A stretch of 64,000 nt of DNA, from contig JBLWXT010000003.1 in assembly GCA_048267305.1 (NCBI GenBank), positions 124,001-188,000 on the forward strand, given 5' to 3'. The notes under the pieces are model-generated. The model did not search any database. It was given only the letters and a program-made list of their open reading frames with translations, and was not told the DNA's origin. This document shows positions 59,475-64,000 of the stretch, piece after piece (positions within the stretch are counted from its first letter, which is position 1; each line of letters starts with the position of its first letter). The stretch is from Owenweeksia sp048267305. Lineage in GTDB: Bacteria > Bacteroidota > Bacteroidia > Flavobacteriales > Schleiferiaceae. A program made the translations under genes and the position numbers.

Positions 59475-60310
59475 AGGAACTTTTTGATAGGATTTCCGAA
59501 CGATCGAGTATGATAGTGACTAAGTCCTACAGCACATCCTTTTCACTGGGAATTATGCTGTTGGATAGAAGTATGCATACTCCCATTTACGCTATTTATG
59601 GCTTTGTGCGTTTTGCGGATGAAATAGTAGATACTTTTCATGATTACGATAAAAAGTACCTGCTTGAAGATTTTAGGCGCCAAACTTATGATGCCATTGA
59701 AAGAGGTATAAGCCTCAATCCAATATTAAATTCATTTCAGCATGCTGTAAACGAGTATAAAATTGACCATGAACTAATCGAAACTTTTTTGAATAGTATG
59801 GAAATGGATATTAATCCTGCTGAAAGCTACAGCCAAAAGCTATATGAAAAGTATATCTTAGGTTCGGCAGAGGTTGTAGGTTTAATGTGCCTAAAGGTAT
59901 TTTGTACAGGTGATCAGCTAATGTATGACAAGTTAAAGTTTGAAGCCATGAAGTTGGGTTCGGCTTTCCAAAAAATAAACTTCCTGCGCGATCTTAAGGC
60001 CGATTACTATCATTTGGGGCGAGTGTACTTCCCCGGAGTGGATATGGACGAATTTGACGATACCATTAAGGCGCAGATTGAACACGACATTGAAAAAGAC
60101 TTTCGCACGGGTTATGAAGGGATCCTTAAATTACCCAAAAAGGCGCGTTTTGGAGTGTATGTGGCCTATGTATACTACTACGCACTTTTCCAGCGAATTA
60201 AAGCAACACCAGCGGATGTGATTCTTGAAAAGCGCATTCGAATATCTAATCGAAATAAATATGGCTTATTGGTAAGTTCTTATCTTAAGCACAGTTTTAA
60301 TCTACTTTAA
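59471..60310 (+). CDS. crtB: Phytoene synthase CrtB
   Basis: A 279-residue squalene/phytoene synthase joining two geranylgeranyl diphosphates. Both aspartate-rich regions are present: FADEIVDTFHD near residue 55 and INFLRDLKADYYHLGRVYFP around residue 170, with the SYSTSFSLGIMLL entry motif. It is coupled to crtI by a four-base overlap and followed by idi. Length is normal. Confidence 0.95.
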   Translation: MKELFDRISERSSMIVTKSYSTSFSLGIMLLDRSMHTPIYAIYGFVRFADEIVDTFHDYDKKYLLEDFRRQTYDAIERGISLNPILNSFQHAVNEYKIDHELIETFLNSMEMDINPAESYSQKLYEKYILGSAEVVGLMCLKVFCTGDQLMYDKLKFEAMKLGSAFQKINFLRDLKADYYHLGRVYFPGVDMDEFDDTIKAQIEHDIEKDFRTGYEGILKLPKKARFGVYVAYVYYYALFQRIKATPADVILEKRIRISNRNKYGLLVSSYLKHSFNLL

Positions 60311-60324
60311 GCACACCCAAAATC

Positions 60325-60852
60325 ATGGAAGAAAATGTTATCCTGGTTGACGAAAGAGATAACAAGTTAGGGCTGATGGAAAAAATGGAAGCCCATGAAA
60401 AAGGACTTTTACATCGTGCTTTCTCAGTATTTGTTGTAAACTCAAGTGGCGAACTTATGATGCAGCAAAGAGCTTTGCATAAGTATCATTCAGGAGGCTT
60501 ATGGACTAATACCTGCTGCAGTCATCCCCGGGATGGCGAAACCACTGAAGAGGCCGCACATAGAAGACTTCAGGAAGAAATGGGCTTCGATTGTGAGATT
60601 CGTAAAATGTTTCATTTTATATACAAGGCCGAACTCGATCTGGGAATGACTGAGCATGAGCTTGATCACCTGTATATTGGTTTTTATAATGGCATACCAC
60701 AGCTTAATAAAGAAGAAGCGGCTGACTGGAAGTGGATGTCTATTGAGGAGGTGGAAGCCGATTTAGTGGAACGTCCCCAAAATTATACCGAGTGGTTTAA
60801 GATAATTTTTGCGCGTTTTGTTGACGCCACTAAAAAACCTATGCAATGGTAA
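60325..60852 (+). CDS. idi: Isopentenyl-diphosphate delta-isomerase type 1
   Basis: A 175-residue Nudix-fold isomerase that equilibrates IPP and DMAPP, supplying carotenoid precursors. The catalytic cysteine is in WTNTCCSHP, the Nudix-like helix is RRLQEEMGFDCE, and the catalytic glutamate region is TEHELDHLYIG. It lies 14 bases after crtB and overlaps the pterin synthase gene by 7 bases. Confidence 0.95.
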   Translation: MEENVILVDERDNKLGLMEKMEAHEKGLLHRAFSVFVVNSSGELMMQQRALHKYHSGGLWTNTCCSHPRDGETTEEAAHRRLQEEMGFDCEIRKMFHFIYKAELDLGMTEHELDHLYIGFYNGIPQLNKEEAADWKWMSIEEVEADLVERPQNYTEWFKIIFARFVDATKKPMQW

Positions 60853-61253
60853 CGGTTAGCCGGCATGCGCACTTTAACGCAGCTCATCGACTATACAACC
60901 CAAACTGGGATGATGCGAGGAATGAGGAGGTATTTGGGAAATGTAGCAACCCAAGTTATCACGGTCATAATTATGAATTGATTGTTTCTGTAACTGGACA
61001 GGTAGATCCCGTTACAGGTTTTGTGATGGATCTTAAATTACTCGCAGATCTTATTGAGGAGAAAATTGAGGATAAATTTGATCACAAGAACCTCAATGAA
61101 CAGGTGGAAGAGTTTAAAGACTTAAATCCCACTGCTGAGAATATCTGTATTGTTATTTACAACATATTGCGCGCAGAGCTCAAACCTGCCCTGAAGCTAA
61201 AGGTTACTCTGTATGAAACTCCACGCAATTTTGTGGAGTATTCCGGAGATTAA
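60846..61253 (+). CDS. 6-pyruvoyl-tetrahydropterin synthase, eukaryotic PTPS-II type
   Basis: A 135-residue T-fold enzyme. Zinc histidines are His14, His39 and His41, the catalytic cysteine is Cys33 and Asp79-His80 in FDHKNL complete the relay; Glu124 (LYETPRN) binds the pterin ring. The spacing C-x5-HGH (FGKCSNPSYHGHNYE) matches mammalian PTPS (CNNPNGHGHNY), not bacterial QueD (C-x3-HGH), so tetrahydrobiopterin-type synthesis from dihydroneopterin triphosphate is predicted rather than queuosine. It sits in the light operon between idi and the SDR gene. Confidence 0.88.
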   Translation: MVTVSRHAHFNAAHRLYNPNWDDARNEEVFGKCSNPSYHGHNYELIVSVTGQVDPVTGFVMDLKLLADLIEEKIEDKFDHKNLNEQVEEFKDLNPTAENICIVIYNILRAELKPALKLKVTLYETPRNFVEYSGD

Positions 61254-61328
61254 GGGCGCACCTTCATCTTTTTCTTCGCTAATTTCAATTATCCACTGAA
61301 CTTTTTTTTCCCTGTGAGTTATGTATTC

Positions 61329-62024
61329 ATGGGTAAAAAAATAGTAGTAATTGGAGGGGGCTCTGGTATTGGAAGGCAAGTGGTTGATGATCTCATTTCA
61401 GAGGGGTATCATATAATTTCAGCTTCAAGAAACATACTTTCAAGTTCAATGGTTGAAGGAGTGGAATCCCAAAAATTTGACGCCACTTCTCAGGATGAGC
61501 TGGCCCTGCCTGATGAACTTTCGGGCCTGGTTTATTGCCCGGGAACTATTAACCTCCGGCCCTTTAATAAAATCGGTATTGACGATATTCGTAATGAGTT
61601 TGAGGTAAATTATTTTGGAGCAGTAAAGGTTTTACATCAATGTATAAATGCCTTGGTGAAAGGGAAGGGGAGTGTAGTTCTTTTTAGCACCGTAGCTGTG
61701 CAAACCGGTATGCCATATCACAGCTCCATAGCCTCTGCCAAAGGCGCTGTTGAGGGGCTTGCCCGCAGCCTGGCAGCAGAATACGCACCCAACGTGAGGT
61801 TTAATGTCATAGCTCCATCGCTTACTGATACTTCGCTTTCAGAAGGGCTTTTAAATAATGACAGGAAAAGGGAGGCAAATACACAAAGGCATCCGCTAAA
61901 AAAGATTGGTACTCCGGAAGATATTAGTAATTTAGTTACCTACCTTGTCACCCCGCGCTCTCAATGGGTTACGGGGCAAATATTCAAAATTGACGGAGGC
62001 ATGTCCTCATTAAGACTTTTATAA
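61329..62024 (+). CDS. SDR-family protein lacking the catalytic tyrosine
   Basis: A 231-residue Rossmann protein. The cofactor loop is VIGGGSGIGRQV and the structural serine is Ser120 (VLFSTVAV), but the YxxxK pair is I134-A-S-A-K138; the tyrosine is replaced by isoleucine, with the nearest tyrosine at 130. The C-terminus ends in the usual SDR segment (WVTGQIFKIDGGMS). It may be a non-reducing SDR, a binding protein, or use another base. The ATG at 61329 follows the 75-base gap after the pterin synthase; an upstream GTG is possible. Confidence 0.85.
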   Translation: MGKKIVVIGGGSGIGRQVVDDLISEGYHIISASRNILSSSMVEGVESQKFDATSQDELALPDELSGLVYCPGTINLRPFNKIGIDDIRNEFEVNYFGAVKVLHQCINALVKGKGSVVLFSTVAVQTGMPYHSSIASAKGAVEGLARSLAAEYAPNVRFNVIAPSLTDTSLSEGLLNNDRKREANTQRHPLKKIGTPEDISNLVTYLVTPRSQWVTGQIFKIDGGMSSLRLL

Positions 62025-62027
62025 ACT

Positions 62028-62663
62028 ATGATACTTAGATACTTCAACTCTAAAAACTTTCAGGAGTGGGACCGGTTTTATCGCTCTAATTTTTTCAATT
62101 CTGTTGGCGGTTTTAAAAGCGTAAACCTCATTGGCACGAGATCCTCAAAAGGGATAGCAAACCTCGGAGTGTTTTTTTCTGTTACTCATGTGGGTTCTAC
62201 ACCACCTTTACTTGGCGTGTTGTTTAGGGCCCCTACCACTCCTCGCCACACCCTCGAAAATATTATCAATACTGGTTTCTTTACCATAAACTCCGTACAG
62301 GAAAAGGTTTTGGATAAAGCTCATCAGGCATCTGCTAAATATGAAGATGGCATTTCAGAATTTTATAAAATAGGTTTGCGTGAGTCTTATCACGGAGATT
62401 TTATTGCTCCCTATGTTGAGAGCAGTAGAGTAAAAATAGGACTGAAGTTTGTTGAAAAACACGATATCCTCGCCAACGGAACCGTGTTTGTTGTGGGCGA
62501 AGTGGTGGAGTGCTGGGTAGATGGAGATGCCCTTGATAAGGATGGGTTTGTTGACCATAGCGAAGTGGATAACCTTGCTGTTAACGGTCTGGACACATAC
62601 TACGTGGCCAGGCAGGTGAAAAAGATGCCACGTGCTCAGCCGGATTCTCAAATTAAAAAATGA
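62028..62663 (+). CDS. Flavin-reductase-like FMN-binding split-barrel protein
   Basis: A 211-residue protein of the flavin reductase domain family: the split-barrel strands GIANLGVFFSVTHVGSTPP, LLGVLFRAP and FFTINSVQEKV line up with FMN-binding homologues, and the C-terminal strands TVFVVGEVVECWV close the barrel. It probably uses FMN with NAD(P)H or acts as a flavin carrier. It is 3 bases after the SDR gene and overlaps the photolyase gene by four bases, so a connection with the flavin enzyme is likely. Confidence 0.82.
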   Translation: MILRYFNSKNFQEWDRFYRSNFFNSVGGFKSVNLIGTRSSKGIANLGVFFSVTHVGSTPPLLGVLFRAPTTPRHTLENIINTGFFTINSVQEKVLDKAHQASAKYEDGISEFYKIGLRESYHGDFIAPYVESSRVKIGLKFVEKHDILANGTVFVVGEVVECWVDGDALDKDGFVDHSEVDNLAVNGLDTYYVARQVKKMPRAQPDSQIKK

Positions 62664-63958
62664 CGAAAGCCCCAGTATGTATTTTTTGGTTTAGAAGGGA
62701 TTTAAGGCTTTTTGATAATGCTGGTTTGTACTATGCGCTCAAATCAGCTTACCCTGTATTGCCATTGTTTATTTTTGATAAGGAAATTCTTGATGAACTG
62801 CCGGCAGACGATTTACGGGTTCAGTTTATTCATCAGGAAGTGGCTGGCATTAAGGCCTCTTTGGAAGAGAGCCACGGCTCATCTCTCGCTGTAAAGTATG
62901 GTTTATCAAAAGATATTTTTAAGGAAATACTTAAAGTGTATAACGTTAAAACCGTTTTTACTAATAGAGACTACGAGCCCTATACACAAGGCAGGGATAA
63001 GGAAATCTACTCATTGTTAGAAGAAAATGGAGTTGAGTTTAAAGGGTATAAGGATCAGGTGATTTTTGACAAGGGCGAGGTATTAAAGGATGATGGTACG
63101 CCCTACACAGTTTATACACCTTACAGCAAAAAGTATAAGCAAAAGCTCAGTAGCTTTTTTCTGAAGTCTTATCCATCTGCAAAATATCACACCAACTTTT
63201 TACAAATCTCGCCATTCTCTAATGTTGAATTAAAAAGCATGGGGTTTAAGGAGGTGGATACCAACTATCCGGAACGAATAGTAAGGGATGAGCTCATTGA
63301 ACATTATCAGGAAACCAGAGATATACCTGCGCTAAATGGTACTTCCAGGATTAGCCTGCACCTGCGTTTCGGAACGATTAGCATTAGGGAGCTCGCCCGT
63401 CAGGCGGGCGAGGGGAAATATTTTGATGAACTTATCTGGCGAGATTTTTACCAAATGATACTTTATCATTTTCCCAATACTGTTACCGAATCTTTTAAAC
63501 CAAAGTATGATCATATTCCGTGGAGAAATAATGAAGCAGAGTTTGATAAATGGTGCAAGGGTAAAACCGGCTACCCCATGGTGGATGCCGGAATGCGGGA
63601 GTTAAACGAAACCGGTTTTATGCACAATAGGGTAAGGATGGTGGTGGCAAGTTTTCTCACCAAACACCTGCTGATTGACTGGCGTTGGGGGGAGGCTTAC
63701 TTTGCTGAAAAGCTCCTTGACTATGACCAGGCTTCCAATGTGGGGGGCTGGCAATGGGCAGCGGGTAGTGGCGTAGATGCCGCACCCTATTTCAGGGTAT
63801 TTAATCCAAAGCTTCAACTCGAGAGGTTTGATCCTGACTGTAAATATGTAAAACAATGGGTGCCCGAATTTGGAACCAACCAATATCCCGAACCCATAGT
63901 TGATCATAAAGAGGCTCGCGAAAGAGCCCTTGCTACTTACAAACAGGCACTTGCCTAA
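62660..63958 (+). CDS. Deoxyribodipyrimidine photolyase / cryptochrome family
   Basis: A 432-residue photolyase-family flavoprotein that would split cyclobutane pyrimidine dimers using blue light. The N-terminal antenna domain starts with VCIFWFRRDLRLFDN; the FAD-binding core is complete with TSRISLHLRFGTIS, ELIWRDFYQMIL, KTGYPMVDAGMREL, HNRVRMVVASFLTK and DQASNVGGWQWAAGSG, ending in PYFRVFNP. The pattern is of class I CPD photolyases. It closes the operon seen here; 42 non-coding bases follow to the window edge. Class by eye only. Confidence 0.93.
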   Translation: MTKAPVCIFWFRRDLRLFDNAGLYYALKSAYPVLPLFIFDKEILDELPADDLRVQFIHQEVAGIKASLEESHGSSLAVKYGLSKDIFKEILKVYNVKTVFTNRDYEPYTQGRDKEIYSLLEENGVEFKGYKDQVIFDKGEVLKDDGTPYTVYTPYSKKYKQKLSSFFLKSYPSAKYHTNFLQISPFSNVELKSMGFKEVDTNYPERIVRDELIEHYQETRDIPALNGTSRISLHLRFGTISIRELARQAGEGKYFDELIWRDFYQMILYHFPNTVTESFKPKYDHIPWRNNEAEFDKWCKGKTGYPMVDAGMRELNETGFMHNRVRMVVASFLTKHLLIDWRWGEAYFAEKLLDYDQASNVGGWQWAAGSGVDAAPYFRVFNPKLQLERFDPDCKYVKQWVPEFGTNQYPEPIVDHKEARERALATYKQALA

Positions 63959-64000
63959 AGGTGCTTATCGCCAAATTTCATTTTAATATCATTTACAAAC

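Noticed and set aside
61329..62024. SDR as a sepiapterin reductase completing tetrahydrobiopterin synthesis
   Set aside because: Tempting next to PTPS, but the catalytic tyrosine is missing, so the assignment is not supported.
1..64000. CRISPR arrays, tRNA or rRNA genes, prophage or intact transposon
   Set aside because: No regularly spaced repeats, cloverleaf-like segments, integrase or transposase motifs were seen.

Overview
The window looks like a chromosomal segment of a marine-type Bacteroidota, most likely order Flavobacteriales (Cryomorphaceae/Schleiferiaceae-like; the family is a guess). Supporting this are six secreted proteins with type IX secretion (T9SS) C-terminal sorting domains, an S46 dipeptidyl peptidase, the Bacteroidota variant of dihydroorotase, a BatA-type vWA protein, several TAnnTTTG (-7) elements, and a carotenoid/photolyase cluster typical of pigmented flavobacteria. 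No tRNA, rRNA, CRISPR array, prophage or intact insertion sequence was seen.

Layout. 1-1.1 kb: the end of a histidine kinase gene, a single-domain response regulator and a DUF427 protein. 1.2-10.5 kb (minus): four T9SS-exported proteins, one giant of 1533 residues and three tandem paralogues. 10.6-13.2 kb: an S46 peptidase with the DPP11 specificity arginine, then a decayed lipoprotein gene. 13.4-24.9 kb: housekeeping genes (RsmI-like methylase, low-molecular-weight phosphatase, dnaA, thioesterase, YigZ, ribD, ettA), a secreted metallopeptidase and an unlisted 34-residue lysine-rich protein. 25-42 kb: a PAS kinase, a TlpA-like lipoprotein, gatB, lpxK, miaA, a voltage-gated channel with a zinc ribbon next to an ABC exporter, the CCA enzyme, two glycosyltransferases, a dihydroorotase-like protein without its metal histidines, and a BatA-type protein. 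42-46 kb: a hydrolase and a compact ABC operon whose permease has a histidine-rich loop and is followed by two small secreted CFFCG proteins, suggesting metal handling. 46.6-54.7 kb: a secreted lysyl-endopeptidase-like protease overlapping a response-regulator gene, and divergent from it an operon of an E1/ThiF-like protein, a GNAT/LuxI-like protein, a 7TMR-DISM histidine kinase, a receiver-kinase hybrid and a receiver. 54.7-56.3 kb: prfC. 56.4-64 kb: a B12-binding MerR regulator (CarH/LitR type), an ECF sigma factor, crtI, crtB, idi, a eukaryotic-type 6-pyruvoyl-tetrahydropterin synthase, a non-canonical SDR, a flavin-reductase-like protein and a photolyase.

Two regions stand out as systems. 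The right end reads as one light-response regulon: a putative cobalamin photoreceptor repressor next to a sigma-factor-led operon for carotenoids, pterin, flavin chemistry and DNA photorepair, with a repeated GTTTAAC/GTTAAAC motif in front of both regulatory genes. The 49.2-54.7 kb operon joins a possible signal-making pair (adenylating E1-like plus acyltransferase-like) to a membrane sensor kinase and receivers; this combination is not one I can name. Functions are from reading translated sequence and motifs; no database search was possible.
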